A stretch of 64,000 nucleotides of DNA from Clostridium guangxiense. GTDB lineage: Bacteria; Bacillota; Clostridia; Clostridiales; Clostridiaceae. Positions 1 through 9,466 of the stretch are shown piece after piece (positions within the stretch are counted from its first letter, which is position 1; each line of letters opens with the position of its first letter). Both the position numbers and the translations under genes were made by a program. Location: assembly GCF_021043395.1 (NCBI RefSeq), contig NZ_JAJNKE010000010.1, forward strand, positions 1 through 64,000, read 5' to 3'. A model generated the notes under the pieces. It saw only the letters and a list, made by a program, of their open reading frames with translations. It did not search any database and had not been told where the DNA came from.

Positions 1-124
1 CACTTTTCACATAAGTGAAAAAGTTAGTTTTTTAATGAGCAGGGCGAATTAAAACCCTTCACTCAGCTCGACAAATTGTGGTTTGTAAGGATAAATTTGG
101 TATTGGTAATTTAAACATTTCAGC

Positions 125-760
125 TTGTTTATCTATAATGATAAATATATAGGAAGTATCAAGGGTCTTTTAAAAAATTTAGATTTAAATATTAAAAACA
201 ATTATCTGGAATATTTTAAGTTTTTGCTGAAAATAACTTATAATTCGTATAAGGAAAAAATAGAAAATGAGATTTCAAAGGTTAATAGTATAAGCGAGTT
301 GGAAGAATATATTGTAGGATTAACTAAAGAAGAAAGTCTAGATAAATCAATAGAATGGTTAATTAGTGAAGTTAAAAATAAAAAGATTTTAGGTGAAGAA
401 ATTATAGAATTGTTGCAAAGAAAAAAAGTTGATTTTTTGAAGTTGAAAGGTAGTTTAATAAAGCTAAATAAGTATGTTAAAAAATTTGAAGGAAATAGTA
501 GTAATCAAAAAAATAGTGATTTAGAAAATATACTAGATGCTTTAATGAGTAGAAAACTAAACAAAAATGATATGAAAGATTTTTGTGTAATACTTGAAGG
601 TATATCATACATAGATTCTAAAAATATAAATGAAAGTACAAAACAAAAAATAGAAAGTATTTATAAAAAAGTATTGGGTTTAAGTGATCAATTAGATGAG
701 GATACTTTATTTGATATATGCTATAAATATTATGAGATTATGATAAATAATAAAATTTAG
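125..760 (+). CDS. Hypothetical protein, possibly 5'-truncated
   Basis: I do not recognise this protein of about 211 residues. It is rich in Lys, Asn, Ile and Glu, predicted mostly helical, with no signal peptide or membrane segment. The only start is a TTG at 125 with no Shine-Dalgarno sequence; the frame stays open up to a stop at 107-109 but offers no ATG or GTG. The 60 bases before it resemble sequence next to the repeat element near 21.28 kb. I infer that the natural 5' end may have been lost at a repeat junction. It has no obvious operon partner; the next gene starts 121 bases later. Confidence 0.45.
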   Translation: MFIYNDKYIGSIKGLLKNLDLNIKNNYLEYFKFLLKITYNSYKEKIENEISKVNSISELEEYIVGLTKEESLDKSIEWLISEVKNKKILGEEIIELLQRKKVDFLKLKGSLIKLNKYVKKFEGNSSNQKNSDLENILDALMSRKLNKNDMKDFCVILEGISYIDSKNINESTKQKIESIYKKVLGLSDQLDEDTLFDICYKYYEIMINNKI

Positions 761-881
761 TTTTATAATATGTTTTTTTATTAAAGTCAGATAGTTTTAC
801 ATCAGCAATATTTAAAGTGTTGAATAACAATACAAAAATAAACTATAATTAAACTAAAAGAATTTACTGGGGGCGTTACAA

Positions 882-1793
882 ATGAATGAGTCAATACACG
901 ATTATATGAAGGTTGGATTAATTCACTTCATGGCATATCCGGAATGTGGAAAAGGTGAAGGCCCAATAGAGGAAACTCTTAAGAAAATAGCAGCAGATGA
1001 TTTCTTTGATGCTGTTGAAATTACTTGGATAAAGGATAAAAAAGTAAGGCAAAATGCAAAGAAAATAATTGAAGAAGCAAATATGGCAGTGGCATATGGA
1101 GCACAGCCAAGGTTACTAACTACAGGGCTTAATATAAATGATTTAAATGGGGAAAAAAGACTTGAGGCATTAAAAACACTTAAAGAAGGAATAGATGAAG
1201 CCTATGAAATGAACGCTAGAGGTTTTGCTTTTTTAAGTGGTAAGTACACTTTAGATAAAAAAAGTGAGGCTTTTGATGCATTAGTTGATTCTACAAAGGA
1301 ACTTTGTAAATATGCTAAATCAAAGGGAGATATGAAGGTACTTCTTGAGGTATTTGATTATGATGTAGATAAAAAATCTTTAATAGGACCAGCAAAGCTT
1401 GCAAAGATATTTGCAGAAGAGATAACAGAAGAATATGACAATTTTGGGCTTATAGTTGATTTGAGTCATATTCCTCTTCTTCATGAAACCATAGAGGAAG
1501 CTATATTACCAGTTAAGGAGTATATACTTCATGCTCACATGGGAAATTGTGTAGTTAAAGATCCAAGTATGGAGGGTTATGGAGATCAGCATCCTGGATT
1601 TGGTTTCCCAAATAGTGAATGTGATGTTGAAGAGCTTACAGAATATTTAAGAATATTAAAGTTTATAGGAGTTTTAAATAAAGAAAATCCGCCAATTGTA
1701 AGTTTTGAAGTTAAACCTTATAAAGGTGAAAGTTCAGAGGCTGTAATAGAGGGAGCAAAAAAAGTGCTTAATGAAGCTTGGGCAAGAGTTTAA
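882..1793 (+). CDS. Sugar phosphate isomerase/epimerase-like TIM-barrel protein
   Basis: This 303-residue protein looks like the xylose isomerase-like TIM barrel family (AP endonuclease family 2 fold), which isomerises or epimerises sugars and sugar acids using a divalent metal. The four expected metal-ligand positions are visible: Glu156 (LLEVF), Asp193 (IVDLSH), His219 (LHAHMGN) and Glu276 (SFEVKP). The ATG follows a GGGGG ribosome site at about 868. The next gene, a 2-hydroxyacid dehydrogenase, starts 14 bases after this stop, so the two probably form an operon for using a sugar acid or hydroxy acid. The substrate cannot be told from sequence. Confidence 0.8.
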   Translation: MNESIHDYMKVGLIHFMAYPECGKGEGPIEETLKKIAADDFFDAVEITWIKDKKVRQNAKKIIEEANMAVAYGAQPRLLTTGLNINDLNGEKRLEALKTLKEGIDEAYEMNARGFAFLSGKYTLDKKSEAFDALVDSTKELCKYAKSKGDMKVLLEVFDYDVDKKSLIGPAKLAKIFAEEITEEYDNFGLIVDLSHIPLLHETIEEAILPVKEYILHAHMGNCVVKDPSMEGYGDQHPGFGFPNSECDVEELTEYLRILKFIGVLNKENPPIVSFEVKPYKGESSEAVIEGAKKVLNEAWARV

Positions 1794-1807
1794 GGAGGAT
1801 AAAATAT

Positions 1808-2782
1808 ATGAAAATTGTTGTTTTAGATGGATGTACATTAAATCCAGGAGATTTATCTTGGAAAGGCATAGAAAAGTTTGGAGAGTTTACTGTATATGAT
1901 AGGACTGATTATACAGGAAAGGACAAAGAAAAAATAATTGAAAGAGCAAAGGGTGCAGAAGTAATTTTTACTAATAAAACTCCAATTACAAAAGAAATTA
2001 TGGATAAGCTTCCTGAACTAAAATATATAGGAGTGCTTGCTACTGGATATAATGTTGTTGATTTAAAAGCAGCAAGGGAAAAGGGAATTGTAGTTACAAA
2101 TATTCCAGCTTATGGAACTCAATCTGTTGTTCAAATGTCAATAGCACTTTTACTTGAAATTTGTGATGGTGTTGGACTTCACAATAAGTCTGTGCATGAC
2201 GGCGAATGGGAAAATTGCGCAGACTTTTGTTATTGGAAAAAGCCTATTATTGAACTTGCTGGAAAGACGATAGGTATAGTTGGATACGGCAGTATAGGAA
2301 AAGCTATGGCTAAAGCAGCGGAAGCTTTAGGCATGAAACTTCTTGTTTTTACACCACATCCAGTATATTCGCTTGAAAATGATAATATGAAGTTTGCAGA
2401 TTTGGATACTCTATTTTCTAAGTCCGATGTGATATCTCTTCATTGTCCACTTTTTGATGGCAACAAAGGAATGATAAATAAAGCTTCAATATCAGAAATG
2501 AAGGATGGAGTTATCATTATAAATACTGCAAGAGGTGGATTAATTGTGGAAAAAGATCTTTATGAAGCACTTGAAAGTGGAAAAGTATATGCAGCAGCAG
2601 TTGATGTTGTATCTACAGAACCTATAAATAAGGATAATCCATTAAGACATGCAAAAAACTGCATAATAACTCCACACATAGCTTGGGCAGCTAAAGAGGC
2701 AAGACAGAGATTAATGGATATTGCAGAAGATAATTTTAAAAAGTACATTGAAGGAAATCCTATCAATGTAGTAAATAAGTAG
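1808..2782 (+). CDS. D-2-hydroxyacid dehydrogenase (glycerate/hydroxypyruvate type)
   Basis: A 324-residue NAD(P)-dependent D-isomer-specific 2-hydroxyacid dehydrogenase, which interconverts a 2-keto acid and its D-2-hydroxy acid in the cytoplasm. The Rossmann motif GIVGYGSIG lies near residue 150. The family's catalytic Arg (NTARGG), Glu (VDVVSTEP) and His (TPHIAWA) follow in order. I chose the ATG at 1808 because an AGGAGG site at 1793-1799 sits just before it; an in-frame TTG 30 bases upstream lies within the previous gene. It is co-transcribed with the isomerase-like gene and ends just before a terminator. Glycerate or hydroxypyruvate is a likely substrate, but this is inference. Confidence 0.87.
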   Translation: MKIVVLDGCTLNPGDLSWKGIEKFGEFTVYDRTDYTGKDKEKIIERAKGAEVIFTNKTPITKEIMDKLPELKYIGVLATGYNVVDLKAAREKGIVVTNIPAYGTQSVVQMSIALLLEICDGVGLHNKSVHDGEWENCADFCYWKKPIIELAGKTIGIVGYGSIGKAMAKAAEALGMKLLVFTPHPVYSLENDNMKFADLDTLFSKSDVISLHCPLFDGNKGMINKASISEMKDGVIIINTARGGLIVEKDLYEALESGKVYAAAVDVVSTEPINKDNPLRHAKNCIITPHIAWAAKEARQRLMDIAEDNFKKYIEGNPINVVNK

Positions 2783-2791
2783 ACCATATAC

Positions 2792-2822
2792 ATGCCGCAG
2801 TAATTTATGCGGTATTTTTGTT
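2792..2822 (+). terminator. Rho-independent terminator
   Basis: An 8-bp stem (ATGCCGCA with TGCGGTAT, one G-U pair) closes an 8-base loop and is followed by a T-rich run. It lies 10 bases after the dehydrogenase stop and would end the two-gene operon. Confidence 0.7.
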
Positions 2823-2897
2823 TTTTGAAAAGACTATGACAGAAAAATTTACCTGGTGAAGTATATATAGTGTAAGACAAAACAGGAGGTGAGGAGC

Positions 2898-3482
2898 TTG
2901 GAGATTAAAGATGAGGAAATTATTGATGGAATATTAAAAAAAGATAAATATGCTATGACCAAATTAATTGATAAGTATGGAAGTATAATTCACAATACTG
3001 TTTTTTTTATCCTTAAAGAAAATTATGAAAATGAAAGTATTGATGAATGTGTTGATGACGTATTAATGTGTCTCTGGAAGAACATGGACTGTTTTTCTAA
3101 AGAACGAGGAAATTTTAAATGGTGGATTGTTGCCATTGCAAAAAATAAAGCGCTTACCTGCAAAAAGCAGATTAAAAAATCTAAGGATAACGTAGAACTA
3201 GATAATGCAAAAATTAAAGCCCCTTATGATATTGAAGAAGACTATCTGCAAAGTGAAAAGAAAAAACAAGCTGTAGCTCTTATTAATTCTAATTTAAGTG
3301 AAGAAGATAGGGAAATTTTTATGAGACGATATTTTATGGAAAGCAGCATAAGAGAAATTGCGAGAAAGATGAATTTTACTTCAATAACTGTTTATAACAG
3401 GCTAAGTAGAGGACGAAAAAAATTAAAAAAGATTATAAAAGAAAAAAATATAAAATTTGAGGAGGATAAATATGGAAGATAG
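2898..3482 (+). CDS. ECF-type RNA polymerase sigma factor
   Basis: A protein of about 194 residues with sigma region 2 near residues 15-85 (including YGSIIHNTVFFIL and FKWWIVAIAKNKAL) and region 4 near 130-180 (LSEEDREIFMRRYF, then an IREIARKMNF helix-turn-helix). This is the two-domain layout of extracytoplasmic-function sigma factors. The TTG at 2898 lies 8 bases after an AGGAGG at 2884-2889; a GTG at 2889 overlaps that site and is less likely. Its last 11 bases overlap the next gene, which has a C-terminal membrane segment. That arrangement is typical of a sigma factor and its regulator, though the partner is not a recognised anti-sigma family. Confidence 0.83.
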   Translation: MEIKDEEIIDGILKKDKYAMTKLIDKYGSIIHNTVFFILKENYENESIDECVDDVLMCLWKNMDCFSKERGNFKWWIVAIAKNKALTCKKQIKKSKDNVELDNAKIKAPYDIEEDYLQSEKKKQAVALINSNLSEEDREIFMRRYFMESSIREIARKMNFTSITVYNRLSRGRKKLKKIIKEKNIKFEEDKYGR

Positions 3483-4119
3483 AGCTGTTTTAATGTCATA
3501 TAACGATATAACTTTTACAGATGAAGAAATTGAAAAGTATGAATGTACAAAAGTAAAAGACGATATTCTTAAAAGAATGAAAAATAAGGTGAATAGTATT
3601 TATGTAAGGGGAAATTTTGATGATGGTTTGTCAAAGGTGGAAGAACAATTTTATGAGGATGAAAATGTACAATGCATATTTGCAGCTGAATCCTATGGAG
3701 TTAGAGAAACAAAAATTTTAGTTGGTTTTACAGGTCCATCATCGTTTGCAGCTGGGATTTGGAATAATTGGGGGACAAAAACAATTGTGATTTTAACAAA
3801 TAAAAGAGTTTTTGTTGCTTATGCTAATGATGTCTATGGTTTTCTTAAAATTAAAAATTATAAATTTGGTGAAATTGAGTTTATAAAAAATATTAAATAT
3901 AGAGGGAAAGATAATGTTCTTATTATAAAGCCTGTTAATGAAAAAGAAATTAAGATGAATATATATAATGATAAGCATATAAAAACACTGAACTATATAA
4001 AAGATACTGTGAAGGTTTATAACGAGAGAAAAAAATTTACAAATAATGATATAGCATTAATAATTGAAATAGCGATCTTTTTGTTTTTAGGAGCAGCACT
4101 TGTGGCAAACTTACTATGA
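3472..4119 (+). CDS. Membrane-anchored PH-like protein, possible sigma factor partner
   Basis: A 215-residue protein of uncertain function. The middle part (about residues 70-170) has a beta-rich pattern with ILTNKRVFV, resembling bacterial PH-like (YokE-type) domains. A single hydrophobic segment near the C-terminus (EIAIFLFLGAALVANLL) should anchor it in the membrane with the bulk in the cytoplasm. The start is the ATG at 3472 behind GAGGAGG; an in-frame TTG at 3457 overlaps that site. It overlaps the sigma gene by 11 bases, so translational coupling is likely. I infer a role in controlling or responding to that sigma factor; the sequence does not show it directly. Confidence 0.6.
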   Translation: MEDRAVLMSYNDITFTDEEIEKYECTKVKDDILKRMKNKVNSIYVRGNFDDGLSKVEEQFYEDENVQCIFAAESYGVRETKILVGFTGPSSFAAGIWNNWGTKTIVILTNKRVFVAYANDVYGFLKIKNYKFGEIEFIKNIKYRGKDNVLIIKPVNEKEIKMNIYNDKHIKTLNYIKDTVKVYNERKKFTNNDIALIIEIAIFLFLGAALVANLL

Positions 4120-4234
4120 AAATATAAAATTTTCATATGACTGCGTCAAATGATTAATTATGATATTTTGGTGCACAGTATTTATATATCCTCTAAACAT
4201 TGATATAATTATGATATTAGGGGGTGCACTTAAT

Positions 4235-5041
4235 TTGAACAAAAGATTTGAAGGCTATTTGCTTATTTCGGATATGGACGGAACTTTAATTGGAAATGAT
4301 AGAAAGATATCCGAGAACAACGTAAATGCTATAAAAAAATTTCAACAATATGGTGGAAAATTTGGTGTAGCTACAGGAAGAACTGTAGAATCGGCAAAAA
4401 GATATATAGACAATCTTCCTGTAGATACGCCTGTAATACTTTATAATGGTGCTAAGATATATGATTTTAACAAAGAGAAGGTTTTATTTGAAATACCGCT
4501 TGAAGAGAAAGTAAAAGAGCTTATAAAAAAGATTAAAAAATATGATGACACTTTAGGGCTTGAAGTATATAGCAATGAGAATACATATATTTATAACCCT
4601 TGTAGATTTTCTAATAGATTTAAAAATAGAAAGTATGTTGTGTATTTTGACGTTCCAGAAGAAGTGTGGGAAGAAAATTGGACAAAAGTTCTTATAGTTG
4701 GAGAGAAAGATCAAATGGATTATTTAGAAGAAAACTTTGAAAATATTTTTGAAAAAATAAATTTAATTAGGAGCGGAGAAAATTTTCTCGAAATACTTCC
4801 TGAGGAAACTTCAAAGGGCTCGGCTATGAAGAAACTTTGTAAAATTATAGGTATGGACATGTCAAATGTAATTTCTGTTGGCGATGAGATGAATGACTAT
4901 GAAATGATTAAAGAATCAGGTTACGGATTTTGTGTTTCTAATGGAAATAAAAAGCTAATTAGTATGTGCAGCAATGTTTGTGCTCCAAATTATGAGCATG
5001 CAATTGAAAATGTTGTGGAATGGGCGTTTGAGAATATATAG
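4235..5041 (+). CDS. Cof-type HAD family phosphatase
   Basis: A 268-residue haloacid dehalogenase-superfamily phosphatase of the Cof/YidA type, which hydrolyses small cytoplasmic phosphate esters. HAD motif I is DMDGTLIG near residue 13; motif II is in VATGRT; the C-terminal GDEMNDYEMI supplies motif IV aspartates, with the conserved Lys in ETSKGSA. The cap domain lies between. I chose the TTG at 4235 because AGGGGG precedes it by about 10 bases; an upstream in-frame ATG at 4160 would add 25 hydrophobic residues that are not typical. A TATAAT at 4204-4209 may be its -10 box. The substrate is unknown. Confidence 0.85.
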   Translation: MNKRFEGYLLISDMDGTLIGNDRKISENNVNAIKKFQQYGGKFGVATGRTVESAKRYIDNLPVDTPVILYNGAKIYDFNKEKVLFEIPLEEKVKELIKKIKKYDDTLGLEVYSNENTYIYNPCRFSNRFKNRKYVVYFDVPEEVWEENWTKVLIVGEKDQMDYLEENFENIFEKINLIRSGENFLEILPEETSKGSAMKKLCKIIGMDMSNVISVGDEMNDYEMIKESGYGFCVSNGNKKLISMCSNVCAPNYEHAIENVVEWAFENI

Positions 5042-5078
5042 TAAAACTACATGAAAGATTAAAATCAAAATAGTTTAG

Positions 5079-5303
5079 TTTTACAAGTAATTTTAAAAAT
5101 CTCAGAGTAAAGAGTAGAGAGTACAGAGTAGAGTGAAGGTCGATTTACCTTTCGTTTTACTTAGGTAAATCCTAGAACTTATTAGTGTCAGCTGCGCTGA
5201 ACACTATATTTTGCGCTATGTGCAAACATTAAGCTTAAGATTTTTCGCAGCGATAGCGGAGAAAAATCAACCATCACTCTACTCTTTACTCTCTACTCTA
5301 ATT
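5079..5303. repeat. Palindromic dispersed repeat, family A, copy 1
   Basis: This 320-base gap between genes is mostly one imperfect palindrome. It begins with a run containing AGAGTAGAGAGTACAGAG and ends with its inverse (CTCTACTCTTTACTCTC). Inside are nested hairpins: GATTTACC/GGTAAATC, AGTGTCAGC/GCTGAACACT and GATTTTTC/GAAAAATC. Related copies are at 24155-24345 (same orientation) and 34965-35165 (opposite orientation). No protein is encoded. It may be a non-autonomous mobile repeat (MITE-like). Confidence 0.75.
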
Positions 5304-5364
5304 TAAATTTAACAGGATCAATTTTCTATTAGTTATTTTAACATTTAAGGTTATTTATCCGCAA

Positions 5365-6507
5365 TTAAGTTAAGTCTACAATTTTGCCGTTATAAATGTC
5401 CTTGTGAGCTATATTTATATTGAATGCTTTTTCGTATTTTCTAATAAAGTTAACTTCATTAGGAGATGCGATAGTTATTGCTGTGCCTTCTGTGCTAGCT
5501 CTTCCGCATCTTCCAGATCTATGCAGATAATTTATAGGGTCAATTGGCAGGTCGAGATTAAATATATGAGTTACACCTTTTATATCAAGTCCCCGAGCTG
5601 CAATGTCGGAAGCGACTAAAATATTGATTTTACCATTTCTAAAAGCTTCAAGGACTTTTTTTCTGTCCTCTTTTATGTTACTTCCATGGATACCTTCTGC
5701 TTTAAGCTTATGATATTTTAATTTAGAGGTAGTTATTTCAATATCATCACTTTTGTTTATAAACACTATTGCTTTATTTGGATTAATTGCGTGAACAAGT
5801 TTTCTTAAAAGTTCTATCTTATCTCTTTTGTCACATGTAAAATAATAGTGAGTTATATTGGAATTTACTTCGGTTTTATTTTCTATAGTTATAAATTCGG
5901 GTGTTTTCATAAGTTTTTTTGCTTCTGTAATGGTTTCATTTGATATAGTTGCAGAAAATAAAAGCAGCTGTCTTTCCTTTAAAGTTGTTTTAATTACTGC
6001 TTTTACTCCATCTATATGAGAACTATCAAGAAGTACGTCAGCTTCATCAACTACTATGGTTTTTATAGTATGAGCTGAGATTTTTCTTTTTTTAATTAAG
6101 TCAAAAGTTCTGCCAGGAGTTCCAACTATAATGTGTGGTTTTTCCTTTAATTTCTCGATTTGTCTTTTAATATTTACGTCCCCTATTATTGCTGCTGAGG
6201 TGATTTTAACATCTAGGTTATCTGAAAATAAATTAATAGTTTTATATACCTGCATAACCAGTTCATGAGTTGGAGCAAGTATTAAAGCCTGCATTTCTCT
6301 TTTATTTGCATCTATTTTTTGAAAGATTGGAAGCAGATATGCAAGAGTTTTTCCAGTTCCAGTTTCTGATTTGCCAATGATGTCTTTATTCATTATGGCT
6401 AAAGGAATAACTTTTTCTTGTATAGCTGTTGGAGTTTTAAATCCCATTTTTTCTAAGGTACTTGAAATAGAATGGTTTAGCCCAAGTTTTTCAAATAAAT
6501 CATTCAT
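5365..6507 (-). CDS. DEAD-box ATP-dependent RNA helicase
   Basis: A 380-residue RNA helicase core with motifs in order: Q motif (FKTPTAIQ), Walker A (SETGTGKT), Ia (PTHELV), GTPGR, DEAD, SAT, ARGLDI and HRSGRCGR. It lacks the C-terminal extension of DeaD/CshA or DbpA proteins, so it is a minimal core. It should unwind short RNA duplexes in ribosome assembly or mRNA decay. It lies 2 bases downstream of a second DEAD-box gene, and its ribosome site (AAAGGGAG) falls within the end of that gene, so the pair is one operon. In clostridia such helicases are often cold- or stress-related; nothing here shows that directly. Confidence 0.9.
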   Translation of the reverse strand: MNDLFEKLGLNHSISSTLEKMGFKTPTAIQEKVIPLAIMNKDIIGKSETGTGKTLAYLLPIFQKIDANKREMQALILAPTHELVMQVYKTINLFSDNLDVKITSAAIIGDVNIKRQIEKLKEKPHIIVGTPGRTFDLIKKRKISAHTIKTIVVDEADVLLDSSHIDGVKAVIKTTLKERQLLLFSATISNETITEAKKLMKTPEFITIENKTEVNSNITHYYFTCDKRDKIELLRKLVHAINPNKAIVFINKSDDIEITTSKLKYHKLKAEGIHGSNIKEDRKKVLEAFRNGKINILVASDIAARGLDIKGVTHIFNLDLPIDPINYLHRSGRCGRASTEGTAITIASPNEVNFIRKYEKAFNINIAHKDIYNGKIVDLT

Positions 6508-6509
6508 TC

Positions 6510-7625
6510 TTATATGCTCCCTTTTAATTGTCTTTTAGGTATATTCATCTTTATAGCTTTCTCTATTTCTTTCAGAGTTATTTCATCTTTTGGAGTTACA
6601 AATAAGCATGTGTAACCTGTTTCGCCAGCTCTTCCAGTTCTACCAATGCGGTGTATATATGCTTCTGGATTTTCGGGAGCATCATAATTGTATATGCTAC
6701 TAACACCACTTATATCAAGACCTCTGGCAGCAACATCTGTAGCAATTAAATACTGTATATCTCCAGCTCTAAAAGCTTTCATTATTTTTTCACGCTTCTT
6801 TTGAGTTATATCGCTGTGAAGTTTTATGCAGTTATATCCATGCTGATGCAGCATTACTTCAAGTTCATCAACTCTTCGTTTTGTTCTGCAAAATATAATA
6901 GCCATAAAAGGATTATCTTCATTTAAAACACTGCGTAAAACACTTTGTTTATCATTTAATGTAGTTTCTATTATTTCTTGTTTAATATTGCTGAGAGTTA
7001 TTTCTTCTTTTTTAGTTGTAATGAATTCTGGACTTACCATGTATCTATAAGCCAATTTCTTAACTTCTGAGCTTATTGTAGCAGAAAAAAATAATGTTTG
7101 GTGTTTTTTTGATGAAAGCTTAATAATATCTTCAATGTCCTTTTTGAAGCCCATAAGTAACATTTGATCGGCTTCGTCTATTACAAGGGTTTTTAACTTA
7201 CTAAGATCAATTGTTTTTCTATTAAGATGATCTAAAAGTCTGCCAGGAGTTGCAACAATTAAATGAATACCTCTTTTTAATTTTTTTAGCTGAGAGTTTA
7301 TATCCTTGCCACCATAGGCTGATAATATATTTATATCCTTAACAATTTTTAACTTATTGGCTTCTTCTGTTATTTGTATGGCAAGCTCTCTAGTAGGAGT
7401 TATAATTAATGCTTGAACGGAATTTGTTTCAGGTGATATATTCTCAAAAATAGGAAGCAAAAATGCAAATGTCTTTCCAGTACCAGTTTGAGCTTCTGCA
7501 ATCACATCTCTTCCAGCTTTTATTACTTTAATACTTTTTTCTTGAATTTCAGTTGGTCTATCAATTCCTGATGTTTTTAGTACGTCAATTATATCTGCGT
7601 TAATACCTAATTTTTTAAAATCCAT
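6510..7625 (-). CDS. DEAD-box ATP-dependent RNA helicase
   Basis: A 371-residue DEAD-box helicase core. Motifs read in order: DRPTEIQ (Q motif), AQTGTGKT, PTRELA, ATPGR, DEAD (VIDEADQML), SAT, ARGLDI and HRIGRTGRAG. Like its downstream neighbour it ends soon after motif VI, so it has no accessory RNA-binding tail. It is the first gene of a two-gene operon of helicases, which probably arose by duplication or joined for coordinated expression. Expected role: cytoplasmic RNA remodelling coupled to ATP hydrolysis. Confidence 0.9.
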   Translation of the reverse strand: MDFKKLGINADIIDVLKTSGIDRPTEIQEKSIKVIKAGRDVIAEAQTGTGKTFAFLLPIFENISPETNSVQALIITPTRELAIQITEEANKLKIVKDINILSAYGGKDINSQLKKLKRGIHLIVATPGRLLDHLNRKTIDLSKLKTLVIDEADQMLLMGFKKDIEDIIKLSSKKHQTLFFSATISSEVKKLAYRYMVSPEFITTKKEEITLSNIKQEIIETTLNDKQSVLRSVLNEDNPFMAIIFCRTKRRVDELEVMLHQHGYNCIKLHSDITQKKREKIMKAFRAGDIQYLIATDVAARGLDISGVSSIYNYDAPENPEAYIHRIGRTGRAGETGYTCLFVTPKDEITLKEIEKAIKMNIPKRQLKGSI

Positions 7626-7731
7626 TCTTTATCAAACCTTTCTTTAAAACGTAACAAATCAATTAATGATATCACATCATTGTAAATAAAGATAGAGAGC
7701 GTGAAAAGATGAAATTGGCATTAGCAATTTT

Positions 7732-9399
7732 TTATATTATTTTTTCAATATTATTTTCATAATCAAGGAGAGGCTTTTTTTGTTTGTCACTGAAAAAAGC
7801 AAAAAGTATACCAGGTGTTAAAAATAAGCAACCGCATTTAAACGTGAAACTAAAGGCTTTTACTGTATAGGTCTTAAAGGAATCTTGAATTACTGGGAAA
7901 ATTTTTTCAGTCTCTTTTTTTTGCTTATCAAAGCTAAGCTTAACTTTGCTTTGCAGCATAGGAGGAATGGATTTTAAAGTTAAAGTTTCTTTTTTATCAA
8001 TTTCTTTTAGTGTATCAGAAAGAGTTTTGCTTTTTTCGCTGCCAGTTTTTAAGGATGCAATCATTTCTTTTTTGGCATTCGCATCAAATACGGTATCAGC
8101 TTTTATGATTTTGGCTACAGAGTTTTTAGCATTAGACATTTGTACGGTCATGCTTGAAGTAAATATAGTTAAAAAGACAGCAACGCCGAGTACAGTACCA
8201 AGAGTTCTTGTCATATTATTAACGCCTGAAGTTATACCTACTTTGTCTTTTGGTACATTTTTTACCATGGAATTCATTAAATTAGACATACTTAAGCCCA
8301 TGCCTGCACCACCTACAATTAGTCTTAGAATTATTTCACTGTTAGTTGAATCTTTGGTGAGAGAACTGTATAAGAAGCATGAGAGCGAAAGCAAACACAA
8401 ACCTAAAGCACTGAGGCATCTTGCACTAATTTTTTTTACTAAGATGGCAGATGACATAGAGAAAAACATAGAACTTAAAGCCATTGAGGATATTATAATA
8501 CCTGCATTAAGCTGGCTCAAACCTTTTACTTGAATAAGAAAAAATGATAAAAAATATGAGCCAGACATCATTCCAAGTCCAAGTAAGAATAGTGCAATAG
8601 CACCGCTTGTAAAAGGAATAATTTTGAATAAACTTAGAGGAAGCATAGGATTTTTTACTTTTATTTCTGCAATTACGAACAGAATTAAGGTAATAAATGA
8701 AACTGCAAAGAGAGAAAGTATAAAGGATGATGTCCAGCCTTTTTCATTTGCTTTTATTAGAGCAAAGGTTAGTGTAAACATGGAAGTTGATATAGTTAAA
8801 ATTCCAAGAATATCAATACTCTTGTTAGCAGTAGAATCATAGGATTCACTTATAAATTTAAAAGTTAAAAGTAAACATATTATTCCAATAGGAATATTTA
8901 TAAAAAACACATATCTCCAGTTTAAAAATTCAGTTATGAATCCACCAAGAGAAGGGCCACTTGCAGCAGCGAGACCTGCAAAAGCTCCCCAAAGTGCCAT
9001 TATTGGGCCTCTTTTTTCTGGCGGAAATATTTCTACGGATAAAGGAACAGTAACAGGAACTACAAAAGCGGCAGATAAACCTTGAAGTGCTCTAAATAAT
9101 ATGAGCATTTCAATTGAAGTTGAAACAGCAGATAAACAAGAACTTAGTGTAAATAAAAATACGCCGCACATAAATAATTTTTTTCTTCCAAATTGGTCAG
9201 CGAGCCTTGAAGCAGTTATTATCATTGCAGCAAATGCTAGATTATAGGCATTTACTACCCAGGAAATTTGATTCATTGTTGTGCCAAAGTATTCCGTCAT
9301 TTTAGGCAAAGTAATGTTTACAATAGTTGTGTCCAAGAGAGCCATAAAAAATCCTAATATTATAGCTATAAATGATATTACTCTGTGTTTAGTGTTCAT
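7732..9399 (-). CDS. MFS drug efflux transporter, DHA2 (14-TM) family
   Basis: A 555-residue major facilitator of the EmrB/QacA type, using the proton gradient to export drugs or other amphipathic compounds. Many hydrophobic segments are visible. Motif A-like RLADQFGRKK follows helix 2, and an antiporter motif C-like GPSLGGF lies near residue 150. A hydrophilic stretch near residues 440-500 precedes the last helix. The ATG at 9399 follows a GGAGG site (9407-9411); an upstream in-frame start would add 20 residues. A PadR-type regulator gene lies upstream on the same strand, and a palindromic site matching the regulator's own operator lies at 9439-9455, so PadR repression is likely. Confidence 0.88.
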   Translation of the reverse strand: MNTKHRVISFIAIILGFFMALLDTTIVNITLPKMTEYFGTTMNQISWVVNAYNLAFAAMIITASRLADQFGRKKLFMCGVFLFTLSSCLSAVSTSIEMLILFRALQGLSAAFVVPVTVPLSVEIFPPEKRGPIMALWGAFAGLAAASGPSLGGFITEFLNWRYVFFINIPIGIICLLLTFKFISESYDSTANKSIDILGILTISTSMFTLTFALIKANEKGWTSSFILSLFAVSFITLILFVIAEIKVKNPMLPLSLFKIIPFTSGAIALFLLGLGMMSGSYFLSFFLIQVKGLSQLNAGIIISSMALSSMFFSMSSAILVKKISARCLSALGLCLLSLSCFLYSSLTKDSTNSEIILRLIVGGAGMGLSMSNLMNSMVKNVPKDKVGITSGVNNMTRTLGTVLGVAVFLTIFTSSMTVQMSNAKNSVAKIIKADTVFDANAKKEMIASLKTGSEKSKTLSDTLKEIDKKETLTLKSIPPMLQSKVKLSFDKQKKETEKIFPVIQDSFKTYTVKAFSFTFKCGCLFLTPGILFAFFSDKQKKPLLDYENNIEKII

Positions 9400-9438
9400 A
9401 GTAAAACCTCCAATAAAATATATTAATATATGATAAAC

Positions 9439-9455
9439 TACTATAATGTATAGTA
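9439..9455. promoter_or_regulatory. Probable PadR operator upstream of the MFS gene
   Basis: TACTATA and TATAGTA flank a 3-base spacer. The same half-sites with the same spacer form a longer palindrome at 10057-10081 in the padR promoter. The shared site links the pump to the regulator. Confidence 0.6.
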
Positions 9456-9466
9456 ACATACTAAAA

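Noticed and set aside
1-124. Start of the window as a complete repeat element
   Set aside because: Only a short similarity to 21285-21325 is visible and the element would extend outside the window, so its type cannot be judged.
7946-8842. Long plus-strand open frames inside the MFS gene
   Set aside because: They are antisense to a clear transporter and have no ribosome sites or recognisable products.
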